15,787 bases of DNA from Gammaproteobacteria bacterium (GCA_026398715.1 JAPLSI010000083.1:1-15787); one strand, 5' to 3'; shown: positions 1-7,336, counted from the first letter of the stretch. Program-made: numbers and translations. Notes: a model not told the origin generated them from the letters alone.

Positions 1-156
1 ACGCGCCTGTCCTCGGAACCCACCGCCGGCGAAACCAGTACCGGGCTGGGCCTGGCGCTGGCCAAGCAACAGGCGCGCGCCATGGGCGGCGACCTGTGGT
101 ACGAAAAACGCGACGGCGGCGGCTCGGCCTTTACGCTGGAATTGCCGCTCGCCTGA
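1..156 (+). CDS. Sensor histidine kinase, C-terminal end (partial)
   Basis: Only the last 51 residues are inside the window; the gene enters from the left in frame 1 and stops at TGA 154-156. The fragment carries the G2 box of a GHKL/HATPase_c ATP-binding domain (GLGLALAKQ), followed by a helix, a beta strand with MGGDLWYE, and the usual closing G-S-x-F-x-L-x-L-P segment. This is the typical end of a two-component sensor kinase that phosphorylates a response regulator. The sensor domain, the dimerisation domain with its phospho-histidine and any partner regulator lie outside, so the signal cannot be named. A hybrid kinase with a receiver domain is excluded, because the protein ends just after the ATPase domain. 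Confidence 0.88.
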   Translation, partial: TRLSSEPTAGETSTGLGLALAKQQARAMGGDLWYEKRDGGGSAFTLELPLA

Positions 157-174
157 TGTCCTGATGGCGAGGAA

Positions 175-846
175 TCAGGTAAAAAAGCTGGATATCCCTT
201 CCAGCGGCTTGCGCTGGATATCCGGCACCCGGCAGTCGGGGGCAGGATGCCCCACCACCAGCAGAAGATACGGCACCTCGTTTTTCGGTCGGCCAAGGAT
301 TTCATTCAAAAAACCCATCGGACTCGGGGTGTGCGTCAACGTCGCCAAGCCCGCGTGGTGAAGTGCGGCGATCAGTAATCCCGTGGCGATGCCCGTGGAC
401 TCGTGCGGGTAATAGCGCTTGGGTTTGTGCCCGCCTTCTTCGGGGCCCGTTCGCTCGTAGAAGACCGCGATCAGCCAGGGCGCTATTTCCAGGAAAGGCT
501 TTTCGGCGTCGGTGCCAAGATGCGCTAGCGCATCACGCCATTCGGCGGGCGCGCGATGTTCGTAGAATTCGCGCTCCTCGATTTCCGCCGCCTCCCGGAT
601 CTGATGCTTGATCCCAATGTCGCCAATGGCGACAAACCGCCAGGGCTGCTGGTTTGCACCGCTGGGTGCGGTACCCGCGGCACGCAGGCACGCTTCGATG
701 ACGCCCCGCGAAACCGGCTGCGAAGAAAACTCGCGAACCGTTCGACGCGTGGCCATTTCGTCGGCAAATTCAACTGACCGCGCCAGGCGCTGTGCATCAT
801 CGAGTTCGGCGCGACTGGGCAGCGGGATGGTCTTTACCTGGGACAT
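175..846 (-). CDS. Iodotyrosine deiodinase-like nitroreductase (FMN)
   Basis: A 223-residue FMN-dependent nitroreductase-fold enzyme, expected to be a cytoplasmic homodimer. The FMN phosphate motif RRTVREF (34-40) and the [12 protein letters not shown] segment (58-69) are clear. Residues 83-123 align without gaps to the active-site lid of vertebrate iodotyrosine deiodinase as I recall it. E91, Y95 and K116 fall on the three residues (human E157, Y161, K182) that hold the amino-acid part of halotyrosine. The C-terminal VPDIQRKPL also matches that family. It may therefore reductively dehalogenate halotyrosines, or act on a related aromatic; the in vivo substrate is unknown. The start is ATG at 846, with AGGAG about 8 nt upstream. 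It is a separate unit from the next gene, with a 78-bp spacer. Confidence 0.85.
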   Translation of the reverse strand: MSQVKTIPLPSRAELDDAQRLARSVEFADEMATRRTVREFSSQPVSRGVIEACLRAAGTAPSGANQQPWRFVAIGDIGIKHQIREAAEIEEREFYEHRAPAEWRDALAHLGTDAEKPFLEIAPWLIAVFYERTGPEEGGHKPKRYYPHESTGIATGLLIAALHHAGLATLTHTPSPMGFLNEILGRPKNEVPYLLLVVGHPAPDCRVPDIQRKPLEGISSFFT

Positions 847-872
847 CGTGGCACTCCTGCACGGACCCCGGC

Positions 873-902
873 AGTCTAGGCGCAGCGAAGGCCAGCCAAC
901 AA
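873..902 (-). promoter_or_regulatory. Possible sigma70-type promoter of the nitroreductase gene
   Basis: On the minus strand TTGTTG (897-902) and TAGACT (873-878) are separated by 18 bp in the 78-bp spacer before the nitroreductase start at 846. This would give a short leader containing the AGGAG ribosome site. The match is partial, so this is only a candidate. Confidence 0.3.
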
Positions 903-924
903 CCGTCGCCCACCCGTCACCTTC

Positions 925-1914
925 CTAGTTGGGCATGCCCACCGACTCGGCAAGCAGCGCGAAGGAATGCAAGCGCGCGTCATGGTCGAAGATGTTGGCC
1001 GTCACCAGCAATTCGTCCGGCCGATGGCGATGCACGAATTCGGCGATGCCCTGCGCAACCGTGCGCTTGTCGCCGACCACGGCGCAGGCCAGCGCGCGTT
1101 GCGTGCCCAACTTTTCCACCGGCGACCAATACGATTCGATTTCGTCTATGGGTGGCGGGATCAAGCCGGGCATGCCGCGCCGAAGGCGCACGAAACTCTG
1201 CTGCTGGGTGGTGAAGAGGCGACGCGCCTCGGCATCGGTGTCGGCCGCCACCACATTCAAGGCCAGGATGGCGTAGGGCTTGTGCAAGCGCCGCGAAGGG
1301 CGGAAATCGCGGTGATACAGCGCAAGCGCCTCGTCCATCGCGTCAGGCGCGAAGTGCGAGGCAAAGGCAAACGGCAGGCCCATGGCCGCCGCCAGTTGCG
1401 CACTGAACAAACTCGATCCCAGCAACCAAACCGGTACGTCCACGCCCGCGCCCGGCACCGCCTGCACGGCCTGCCCCGGCACGGCCGGCTCGAAATAGCC
1501 CAGCAATTCCGAGACGTCCTGCGGGAATCGATCAGCGCCGTCGAAGTAGCGACGCAATGCGCGTGCAGTCGGCTGGTCGGTGCCCGGCGCGCGGCCCAGG
1601 CCCAAATCGATGCGACCCGGATGCAACGACGCCAACGTTCCAAACGCCTCGGCAACCTGCAGCGGCGAATGGTTCGGCAACATGATCCCGCCGGCGCCGA
1701 TGCGGATGGTCGAAGTGCCCGCAGCGATGTGCGCCATCAGCACCGCGGTCGCGGCGCTGGCGATGCCGGGCATGTTGTGGTGTTCGGCCAGCCAGTAGCG
1801 CTTGAACCCCAAGCGCTCGGCATGGCGGGCCAGGTCGAGCGCATTGGCGAAGGCGCGCGACGGATTACTGCCCTCGGTAACCGGGGCAAGGTCAAGTACG
1901 GAGACGGCAATCAA
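925..1914 (-). CDS. LLM-class flavin-dependent monooxygenase (MsnO8-like)
   Basis: A 329-residue bacterial luciferase-like TIM-barrel flavoprotein, of the group that includes E. coli YhbW. Family hallmarks are the [14 protein letters not shown] segment (40-53), [16 protein letters not shown] (70-85) and [14 protein letters not shown] (100-113). Such enzymes use reduced flavin, supplied by a reductase, to oxidise organic substrates; the substrate here cannot be told. The start is TTG at 1914. It is favoured because GAGG lies 8 nt upstream, no in-frame ATG precedes it, and the protein then begins with the usual first beta strand (VSVLDLAPV). The GAGG overlaps the TGA of the upstream EF-hand gene (10-bp gap), which suggests translational coupling and one operon. 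A functional link to the EF-hand protein is not evident. Confidence 0.88.
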   Translation of the reverse strand: MIAVSVLDLAPVTEGSNPSRAFANALDLARHAERLGFKRYWLAEHHNMPGIASAATAVLMAHIAAGTSTIRIGAGGIMLPNHSPLQVAEAFGTLASLHPGRIDLGLGRAPGTDQPTARALRRYFDGADRFPQDVSELLGYFEPAVPGQAVQAVPGAGVDVPVWLLGSSLFSAQLAAAMGLPFAFASHFAPDAMDEALALYHRDFRPSRRLHKPYAILALNVVAADTDAEARRLFTTQQQSFVRLRRGMPGLIPPPIDEIESYWSPVEKLGTQRALACAVVGDKRTVAQGIAEFVHRHRPDELLVTANIFDHDARLHSFALLAESVGMPN

Positions 1915-1924
1915 GGCGATTGCC

Positions 1925-2308
1925 TCAGTGCTTGTGTTCCGGTTCCGGCTTGGCTTCCGGCACGGCAGCCGGGGCGCCCGCCGGCGGCATTTGCTTGTGC
2001 ATGCCGTCCATCATCGCCCGGTGCCTGGCCATCATCGCGGTGTGGTGCGCGGTAAATTCGGCCTTGCTTATCGAACCATCGGAATTCGCGTCCATCTGGG
2101 CGAACATCTCGTCCATCTTCTTCTGGTGTTCTTCCGGCGACATCTTGTCCATGGCCATCATTCCATGGTCCATGCCCATTCCCATGCCCATTCCCATGCC
2201 GGGCATGGGCTTGGCGCCATCAGCCGGCGGCGGGCCGTGGTGGGACGCCAGTGCGAGCGAACTGGCCATCGCCAGGGCAATGGCAAGACTGATCGGAAAC
2301 ATTTTCAT
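1925..2308 (-). CDS. Secreted Met/His-rich EF-hand protein
   Basis: A 127-residue exported protein. The start at 2308 gives a clean signal peptide ([21 protein letters not shown]) and an AGGA site about 9 nt upstream; an in-frame ATG at 2350 would bury that signal and is not used. The mature part has a Gly-Met repeat followed by [11 protein letters not shown]. It then has one canonical EF-hand calcium loop, [12 protein letters not shown] (73-84), with D1, N3, D5, S7 and E12 in place. A Met/His-rich helix ([16 protein letters not shown]) and a Pro/Ala/His tail (EPEHKH) follow. EF-hand proteins of this kind are periplasmic. The methionine and histidine clusters could bind copper as well, but that is inference. 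It is the first gene of a pair with the flavin monooxygenase. Confidence 0.82.
   Translation of the reverse strand: MKMFPISLAIALAMASSLALASHHGPPPADGAKPMPGMGMGMGMGMDHGMMAMDKMSPEEHQKKMDEMFAQMDANSDGSISKAEFTAHHTAMMARHRAMMDGMHKQMPPAGAPAAVPEAKPEPEHKH
2171..2200. repeat. 12-bp tandem repeat inside the EF-hand gene
   Basis: The unit catgcccattcc occurs at 2171 and 2183, and a third copy starts at 2195 (catgcc). It encodes the Gly-Met repeat on the minus strand. The unit is a multiple of three, so slippage would change the number of Gly-Met steps without breaking the frame. Confidence 0.8.
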
Positions 2309-2339
2309 GGCGGCAATCCTGAAAGTAACGAGGTCCCAT

Positions 2340-2367
2340 TCTGACTCCAATCGCCCTGAATGGTTCC
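2340..2367 (-). promoter_or_regulatory. Candidate ECF (sigma-E type) promoter of the EF-hand/monooxygenase operon
   Basis: On the minus strand GGAACCA (2361-2367) is followed after exactly 16 bp by TCAGA (2340-2344). The sigma-E consensus is GGAACTT, 15-16 bp, TCAAA, so the -35 core GGAAC is perfect and the -10 differs at one base. It sits in the 66-bp gap between the VTT gene and the EF-hand start. Transcription would begin near 2333, leaving a leader of about 25 nt with the AGGA site. Short motifs of this kind can arise by chance. Confidence 0.4.
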
Positions 2368-2374
2368 AGTCACC

Positions 2375-3061
2375 CTACTCCGGCCGGTCCAGCCGCCGGT
2401 GCAGCGCACGGATCAGGAGGAAGCCCATGAACGCGCCGACCACGCCCAGCGCCAGCAGCCAGCCGATCTCGCGGTTGACCACCGTTTCACCCAGCAACAC
2501 CGAGCCCACCGCATAGGGCAACTCGGCCAGGGACATCGCCACGAAATATCGACGCAGCGGCACGCCCAGGAAGCCACACAGGTAGCCGGGAATTTCCGAA
2601 GGCAACGCCAACTGGAACAAGAGGATCATCGGAAAACTGATGTCCTTGGTCACGCCGGGCAGATACGCCTCTAGCCGACCGGGCAACCTCGATTCGTTGC
2701 CCTTGTGGCTGCGCAGGCCGCGGCCGATGGCGAAGGCGAAAAGCCCGCCCAGCATCCAGCCCAGCCACAGGAAACACACCGTCAGCACGTTGCCCCAGGC
2801 GAACACCGCTGCCGGCACCAGCAAGGCGCTGGAGAAGAAGGCAAGAATCGCCGACAGCGCCGACAACACCACGAACACGACGGCGCCCACCACGGGGTGC
2901 GAGGCGATCACCGGTTCGGCTGCCATCAGCAGCCGTTCCATCCCCTCGTAAACCCAGTCGACGGAAAGCAGCAGCGCCGCCGTCACGCAAAGCACCACGA
3001 TGGCGAACACCCGCACCAGGCTTCGGGTACGCGAGGGCAAGGGCTTGGGCGGGGACGACAT
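2375..3061 (-). CDS. VTT/DedA-superfamily inner-membrane protein (TVP38/TMEM64-like)
   Basis: A 228-residue polytopic membrane protein. Hydrophobic segments lie at about 17-36, 56-76, 78-112 (with a short break), 141-156, 176-192 and 198-218. The VTT core is recognisable from LVPAAVFAWG (81-90), the small-residue-rich helix LGWMLGGLFAFAIGRGL, the re-entrant segment LALPSEIPGYLCGFLGVPLR (151-170) and LAELPYAVGSVLLG (178-191). Members of this superfamily act in membrane homeostasis, and DedA-related proteins have been linked to recycling of polyprenyl phosphate or phospholipid scrambling; which applies here is unknown. The ATG at 3061 has no clear Shine-Dalgarno sequence. The gene is divergent from the SDR gene over 91 bp, and a promoter could not be settled. 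Confidence 0.83.
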   Translation of the reverse strand: MSSPPKPLPSRTRSLVRVFAIVVLCVTAALLLSVDWVYEGMERLLMAAEPVIASHPVVGAVVFVVLSALSAILAFFSSALLVPAAVFAWGNVLTVCFLWLGWMLGGLFAFAIGRGLRSHKGNESRLPGRLEAYLPGVTKDISFPMILLFQLALPSEIPGYLCGFLGVPLRRYFVAMSLAELPYAVGSVLLGETVVNREIGWLLALGVVGAFMGFLLIRALHRRLDRPE

Positions 3062-3152
3062 GGGGCGACTATGCCACTACAGCCCCAAAACCTGCAGCCC
3101 CGGCCCGGGAAAATCGGGCCATACTGAAAGCCCCGGACCGGGATCGCGCCGC

Positions 3153-4088
3153 ATGGATCGTTTCACCACCCCGTTTGGTTTCAACTCGACCGCCATGGAC
3201 GTCGTGCGCGGGGTCAGTCTTTCCGGCAAGCGCGCCATCGTTACTGGCGGCGCCACCGGCATCGGCATCGAAACCTCGCGCGCGCTCGCCTCTGCCGGCG
3301 CCGAAGTGACGATGGCCGTCAGGCGGGTGGAAGACGCCGAAGCAGTCGCAGCGCAAGTTCGCGAATCGACCGGCAATCCATCGGTCTTCGTGCGCGAACT
3401 CGACCTCGTGGACCTGGACTCCGTCGCGGATCTCGCGGCCGAGTGGCAAGGCCCCTTGCATATCCTTGTTAACAACGCCGGCATCATGGCCCTGCCCGAA
3501 CTCGAGCGCACCAGCGAAGGCTGGGAGATGCAGTTCGCCACCAACTTCCTGGGCCACTTCGCGCTGACGCTGGGCCTGTACGAGGCACTCGCCGCCGCCG
3601 ACGGCGCGCGCGTGGTGTCGGTCAGTTCCAGCGCGCATACGCGCGGGCCGGTGTTCTTCGACGATCCGCACTTCAATTTCATTCCCTACGACCCGTGGCT
3701 GGCCTACGCGCAATCCAAGACGGCCAATGTGCTGATGTCGGTCGAACTGACCCATCGCTGGTCGGGGGTCGGCATTTTTTCCAACGCGCTCAACCCAGGC
3801 GCCATCCCGACCAACCTGCAAAAGCACATTGGCGGCATGAAGACGCCGGTCAACCTGCGCAAGACGCCGCAGCAAGGCGCGGCCACGTCGGTATTGCTGG
3901 CCGCCTCACCCCTGCTGGAAGGCATCGGCGGCCTGTATTTCGAAAATTGCATCGAAGCGGGATTGCTTGAAGCGCGCCCCGGCGATTTCAGCGGCGGCGT
4001 GGCACCCTATGCGCTGGATCCCGACAATGCCACGCGCTTGTGGCGGATGGCCTCGGAACTCATTTCCGCCAGCCCGCCCCTCGCCTGA
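3153..4088 (+). CDS. Short-chain dehydrogenase/reductase (SDR)
   Basis: A 311-residue NAD(P)-dependent oxidoreductase of the classical SDR type with a Rossmann fold. The cofactor motif TGGATGIG is at 31-38, NNAG at 107-110, the catalytic serine lies in VSVSSSAH (about 159), and the YAQSK motif places Tyr185 and Lys189. The long insertion after the serine strand (FFDDPHFNFIPYDPW) and the overall length resemble the retinol-dehydrogenase/WW-domain-oxidoreductase-like branch, so a lipophilic alcohol or ketone is a plausible but unproven substrate. The reading frame is open back to 3000, but that part is antisense to the VTT gene. ATG 3153 is chosen because it gives a family-like N-terminus just before the first beta strand. 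The ribosome site is weak. Confidence 0.88.
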   Translation: MDRFTTPFGFNSTAMDVVRGVSLSGKRAIVTGGATGIGIETSRALASAGAEVTMAVRRVEDAEAVAAQVRESTGNPSVFVRELDLVDLDSVADLAAEWQGPLHILVNNAGIMALPELERTSEGWEMQFATNFLGHFALTLGLYEALAAADGARVVSVSSSAHTRGPVFFDDPHFNFIPYDPWLAYAQSKTANVLMSVELTHRWSGVGIFSNALNPGAIPTNLQKHIGGMKTPVNLRKTPQQGAATSVLLAASPLLEGIGGLYFENCIEAGLLEARPGDFSGGVAPYALDPDNATRLWRMASELISASPPLA

Positions 4089-4184
4089 GGCAGTCCTCCA
4101 TTCAGCCTGCAGCCGGTGCAGCGGCCGACGGCCGAGGCACAATGCAACGCAACCCACCCGTGCATCCCGACCGGAGACACCCCG

Positions 4185-5039
4185 ATGAAATGGCAACTTG
4201 GACGACGCAGCAGCAACGTGGAAGATCGTCGGGGCCAGGGCATCGGCGCCAAGGGCATTGGCGGCCTGGGCATCGGCGGCGTGCTGGTGGTGGTGGTCAT
4301 CTCGCTGCTGATGGGCAAGGACCCGACCGAAATCCTGGGCCAGGTCGCGCAGCAGCAAGGCGCGCCGGCGCAGTCGCAAGTGGCGCCGGTGGATGACGAA
4401 GCCTCGCAGTTCGTCGGCGCCGTGCTCGGCTCGACCGAAGACACCTGGGGCAAGGTATTCCAGGCCAGCGGCAGCAGCTACCCCGCGCCGAAGCTGGTGT
4501 TGTTCTCCGGCGCCGTTGCATCGGCCTGCGGCCAGGCCACGTCGGCCGTCGGCCCCTTCTATTGCCCGGGCGACCAGCAGGTCTACCTGGACACCAGCTT
4601 CTTCGAAGAAATGCGCGCGCGCCTCGGCGGCGGCGGCGATTTCGCCGAAGCCTACGTGATCGCGCACGAGGTCGGCCACCACGTGCAAACCATCACCGGA
4701 GTCTCGAGCAAGATCGACGCGCAGCGCGCCCGCGGCGGCAACGTGGAAGGCGACAACGGCCTGTTGGTCCGCCAGGAACTGCAGGCCGACTGCTACGCCG
4801 GCGTCTGGGCCAACCAGGCCCAGCAGCAGAACAAGTGGATGGAATCGGGCGACGTTGAAGAAGCATTGAACACCGCCAGCGCCATCGGCGACGACCGCCT
4901 GCAGAAACAATCACGCGGCACCGTCGTGCCCGACTCCTTCACGCATGGCACATCGGAACAACGCGTGCGCTGGTTCCGCAACGGATTCGAAAGTGGCGAC
5001 CCCAGCCGCTGCGATACCTTCAAGGCAACGCAGCTGTAG
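4185..5039 (+). CDS. Membrane-anchored neutral zinc metallopeptidase (YpfJ-like)
   Basis: A 284-residue protein of the YpfJ / putative neutral zinc metallopeptidase family. The N-terminus MKWQLGRRSSNVEDRRG is typical. A Gly-rich stretch and one transmembrane helix (about 27-43, ending in VLVVVVISLLMG) follow, so the catalytic part should face the periplasm. The zinc motif HEVGHH (161-166) gives ligands H161 and H165 and catalytic E162. The later QELQADCYAGVWA segment supplies the expected third acidic ligand region. Cys residues in ACGQ and FYCPG may form a disulfide. Its substrate is unknown. ATG 4185 is preceded by GGAGA at 8 nt; a longer in-frame start at 4116 adds no family sequence. It converges on the DUF2892 gene, with 4 bp between the stop codons. 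Confidence 0.9.
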   Translation: MKWQLGRRSSNVEDRRGQGIGAKGIGGLGIGGVLVVVVISLLMGKDPTEILGQVAQQQGAPAQSQVAPVDDEASQFVGAVLGSTEDTWGKVFQASGSSYPAPKLVLFSGAVASACGQATSAVGPFYCPGDQQVYLDTSFFEEMRARLGGGGDFAEAYVIAHEVGHHVQTITGVSSKIDAQRARGGNVEGDNGLLVRQELQADCYAGVWANQAQQQNKWMESGDVEEALNTASAIGDDRLQKQSRGTVVPDSFTHGTSEQRVRWFRNGFESGDPSRCDTFKATQL

Positions 5040-5043
5040 GCTG

Positions 5044-5229
5044 CTAGCCAGTTCGGCAGGTGTTGACGCCCAGCAGCGTGTAAAGCGGGCAGAAATTGAA
5101 CAAGCCCGTGGCCAGCGGCACGACGCCGATCCAGGCCCAGACGGGACCGGTGGTCAGTGCCCAGGCGATCAGGGCGAGGCCGAGGACGATGCGGAAAATC
5201 TTGTCCGGCTTACCGACGTTGGCTTTCAT
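5044..5229 (-). CDS. Small DUF2892 (YgaP-type) inner-membrane protein
   Basis: A 61-residue protein with the complete DUF2892 signature: MKANVGKPDKIFRI at the start, WAWIGVVPLATG in the middle and CPLYTLLGVNTC near the end (Cys47 and Cys58). Two membrane helices are seen at about 11-27 and 31-46. The same domain forms the membrane anchor of the rhodanese YgaP, but no rhodanese domain is attached here. The start at 5229 is set by GGGAG about 9 nt upstream and by the family N-terminus; the longer open frame to 5448 runs antisense and into the decarboxylase gene. An FNR-type box 62 bp upstream suggests low-oxygen control. The role is unknown; sulfur or redox functions have been proposed for relatives. 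Confidence 0.88.
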   Translation of the reverse strand: MKANVGKPDKIFRIVLGLALIAWALTTGPVWAWIGVVPLATGLFNFCPLYTLLGVNTCRTG

Positions 5230-5284
5230 GGCGTGCACTCCCGTTGGGTGAGCTTCCAGCTTAGTCCCCGGGCCAATACCGGTC

Positions 5285-5298
5285 TTGATTTCGATCAA
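5285..5298 (-). promoter_or_regulatory. Perfect FNR/Anr-type operator before the DUF2892 gene
   Basis: TTGAT-TTCG-ATCAA at 5285-5298 is an exact match to the FNR/Anr palindrome TTGAT-N4-ATCAA. It lies between the decarboxylase stop (5303) and the DUF2892 start (5229). A -10-like TAAGCT on the minus strand at 5258-5263 would place transcription start near 5250-5251, putting the box centre (5291.5) at about -41. This is the class II activation position of FNR. The sequence match is seen directly; activation under low oxygen is inference. Confidence 0.7.
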
Positions 5299-5302
5299 TG
5301 AT

Positions 5303-6697
5303 TCAGCGCGGGCGCAATCCAGCGAACACCCGCGCAATCGTGGCCGCGCTTCGCTCGATGTCCTGCTCCGACGTCTGCCAGTTCGATACCGACACCCGCA
5401 TTGCCGCCATGCCGTGCCAGACCGTGCCGCCCAGCCAGCAGGTGCCATCCTTCTGCACGCCGGTGATCACCGCGCGCGTGGTCTCGTCGTCGTCGCCGAA
5501 ACGCACCAGCACCTGGTTCAGCACGACATCGTTCAACACCTGCACGCCGTCGATGCGCCCCAGCAGTTCGCCCATCTGCCGGGCACGCGCGCAACCGTTG
5601 TCCACCAGGCCTTCCACGCCTTCGCGGCCGAGTGCGCGCAAGGTCGCATAGACGGGAACGCCACGCGCGCGACGGGAAAATTCCGGCACCCAATCCACCG
5701 CGTCGCGTTCCGGGCCCTGGGTCTGGATGAGGTAGGCGGCCGACGATGTCATCGCGTCGTGGTGGTCCTGGGCGTGACGGACGATGGCCACGCCGCAGTC
5801 GTAGGGCGTGTTCAACCACTTGTGCGCGTCGGTGGCCCAGCTGTCGGCGAGTTCCATGCCGTCGGCCAGGTGGCGATGGGCGGCGCTGGTGCGCGCCCAC
5901 AATCCGAACGCGCTATCCACGTGCAGCCACGCGCCGTGCGCCCTTGCAATCTCGCCGATCTCGCGCAGCGGATCGAAGGAACCGGTATTCACGTTGCCCG
6001 CCTGCGCACAGATGATGGTCGGGCCTTCCAGCGTCGCCATCAGTTCGCGCAACTTGTCGGCGCGCATGCGCCCCTGCGAATCCGATTCCACGCGCTTCTG
6101 GATGCGCGTACCAAAACCCAGGTAGCGCAAGGCCACGTCAACGGTAATGTGCGATTCGGCCGAACTGACGATATTGATGCGCGGCGCACCGTACAGGCCG
6201 TCGGCTTCCACGTCCCAACCCGCGCGACGCAACACACTGTGCCGCGCCGCAGCCAGGCAGGTGAAGTTGGCCATCTGGCAGCCGGTGACAAAGCCGACCC
6301 TGGATTCGCGCGGCAGGTCGAACAGGTCAAGCAACCAGTCCCCCGCCACTTCCTCGGCCACCGACACCAGCGGCGACAACACATGGATGCCCGCGTTCTG
6401 GTCCCAGGTGGACACCAGCCAGTCGGCGGCCAGTGCGACCGGATAGGTACCGCCCACGACGAAGCCGAAATAGCGCGGACTGCCACTGGCCACCGCGCCC
6501 TGCGCCGCCTGCGCGGCCAGCGTGTCGATCACCGCTGCATCCTCCTCGCCGCCGGCCGTCAACGGCACGCGCAATGCGGCAAGCAATTGCTCGCGCGATG
6601 CGCGCGACGCCACATCGCGGTCGGGAAGTTGCCGCAGGTATTCCAGCGAGTGCGCCTGCGTCCGTGCCAGCAAGCGGGAAGTACTATCGTCCGTCAT
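5303..6697 (-). CDS. Group II PLP-dependent amino-acid decarboxylase
   Basis: A 464-residue enzyme of the pyridoxal-phosphate group II decarboxylase family (aromatic-L-amino-acid, tyrosine, glutamate and related decarboxylases). H183 in SAESHITVD is the residue stacking on PLP, D261 in HVDSAFGLWA contacts the ring nitrogen, and K293 in DAHKWLNTPYD forms the Schiff base. GNVNTGSFDP (235-244) is also typical. The length matches the family. The substrate is not settled: the sequence looks most like broad bacterial aromatic or aspartate-type members, and a C-S lyase or amine-forming role are both possible. ATG 6697 has GAGG 8 nt upstream. The upstream YCII gene ends only 14 bp away, so the two are likely cotranscribed. 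Confidence 0.88.
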   Translation of the reverse strand: MTDDSTSRLLARTQAHSLEYLRQLPDRDVASRASREQLLAALRVPLTAGGEEDAAVIDTLAAQAAQGAVASGSPRYFGFVVGGTYPVALAADWLVSTWDQNAGIHVLSPLVSVAEEVAGDWLLDLFDLPRESRVGFVTGCQMANFTCLAAARHSVLRRAGWDVEADGLYGAPRINIVSSAESHITVDVALRYLGFGTRIQKRVESDSQGRMRADKLRELMATLEGPTIICAQAGNVNTGSFDPLREIGEIARAHGAWLHVDSAFGLWARTSAAHRHLADGMELADSWATDAHKWLNTPYDCGVAIVRHAQDHHDAMTSSAAYLIQTQGPERDAVDWVPEFSRRARGVPVYATLRALGREGVEGLVDNGCARARQMGELLGRIDGVQVLNDVVLNQVLVRFGDDDETTRAVITGVQKDGTCWLGGTVWHGMAAMRVSVSNWQTSEQDIERSAATIARVFAGLRPR

Positions 6698-6711
6698 GTC
6701 GCAAACCTCGC

Positions 6712-7200
6712 TTACTTCGCAGGGGGTGTCAGCGTCTCATGGATCTCGCCGACCATCATGGTCGCCGCCGATCCATACCAGGTGTGGTACTCGGCCACCA
6801 TTTCGCCGTTGATGATGACAGGATCGGTACTGGTCAACTGCTTCGCTTCCTCGATGGTCTCCACCGCGAACACGAACAGCCCGCGCCAGCCATCCGGGTC
6901 CTTGCCGAAAGGACCCGCAAGCGCGAGCTTGCCGGCCTTGGCCAGCCGACGCATGTTGGCGAAGTGGCCCGCGAACATGGCATCGCGCTTCTCGCCTTTG
7001 GGCACCGGCGTCGGGCCGGTCTTCAGGATGACCAGGACATACGGGCGCATTCCGCGCTCGTCGGCGCCAAGCCGCTTCGCCAATTCGGCGTCGTATTTCG
7101 GCGCGGGCGCGGGTTCCTGCGCCGGTGCCACCGCGGCCGAAGCGGCCAGGCCGGGTGCAAGAAGCAAGGCCAAAAACAACAGATTCCTGCCTGGTTTCAT
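6712..7200 (-). CDS. Secreted YCII-domain protein
   Basis: A 162-residue protein: a signal peptide (KPGRNLLFLALLLAPGLAAS, cleavage around 22-28), a Pro/Ala linker, then a YCII domain from about 50. The domain shows MRPYVLVILKTGP, AGHFANMRRLAKAGKLALAG with the conserved His79, and EEAKQLTSTDP with the Asp-Pro at 126-127 before the final strands. YciI-like proteins are usually cytoplasmic and near 95-100 residues, with a His-Asp pair suspected to be catalytic but few known reactions. Export is therefore a departure from the common form. ATG 7200 is chosen over ATG 7224 because it starts the signal peptide and has GGAGA 6-7 nt upstream. It is the first gene of a probable operon with the decarboxylase. 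Confidence 0.82.
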   Translation of the reverse strand: MKPGRNLLFLALLLAPGLAASAAVAPAQEPAPAPKYDAELAKRLGADERGMRPYVLVILKTGPTPVPKGEKRDAMFAGHFANMRRLAKAGKLALAGPFGKDPDGWRGLFVFAVETIEEAKQLTSTDPVIINGEMVAEYHTWYGSAATMMVGEIHETLTPPAK

Positions 7201-7302
7201 GGGGTTCTCCGGTCCATCGGCCAAGGCGCGAGACTAGCAGAATCGCCAGCCAGCCTCCCCTGCGGAAAGTCCTGATTCACGATTCCGTTCGACAGGCGGG
7301 TG

Positions 7303-7308
7303 TATAAC
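7303..7308 (+). promoter_or_regulatory. Possible -10 element of the peroxiredoxin gene
   Basis: TATAAC at 7303-7308 lies 28 bp before the peroxiredoxin start, in the 136-bp divergent spacer, and is the best -10 match there. No convincing -35 hexamer is found at the right distance, so an activator-dependent promoter or a chance match are both possible. Confidence 0.3.
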
Positions 7309-7336
7309 GCGGGCAGCCTCCAGGAGTACTGCCACG

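Noticed and set aside
967..2055. Open frame of 362 codons on the plus strand
   Set aside because: It is antisense to the flavin monooxygenase, whose family motifs are clear; the shadow has none.
3102..3120. GGCCCG/CGGGCC inverted repeat in the VTT-SDR spacer
   Set aside because: The stem is 6 bp of pure G/C with no T-run or known operator; it is likely to occur by chance at this base composition.
3000..3152. Extended N-terminus of the SDR protein
   Set aside because: The extra 51 residues are antisense to the VTT gene and its start region and do not resemble any SDR N-terminus.
3906..4910. Open frame of 334 codons on the minus strand
   Set aside because: It is antisense to the SDR and metallopeptidase genes, both with intact catalytic motifs.
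5285..7237. Long open frame of 650 codons on the plus strand
   Set aside because: It is antisense to the decarboxylase and YCII genes, is rich in Arg, His and Gln with no domain, and is typical of shadow frames in high-GC DNA.
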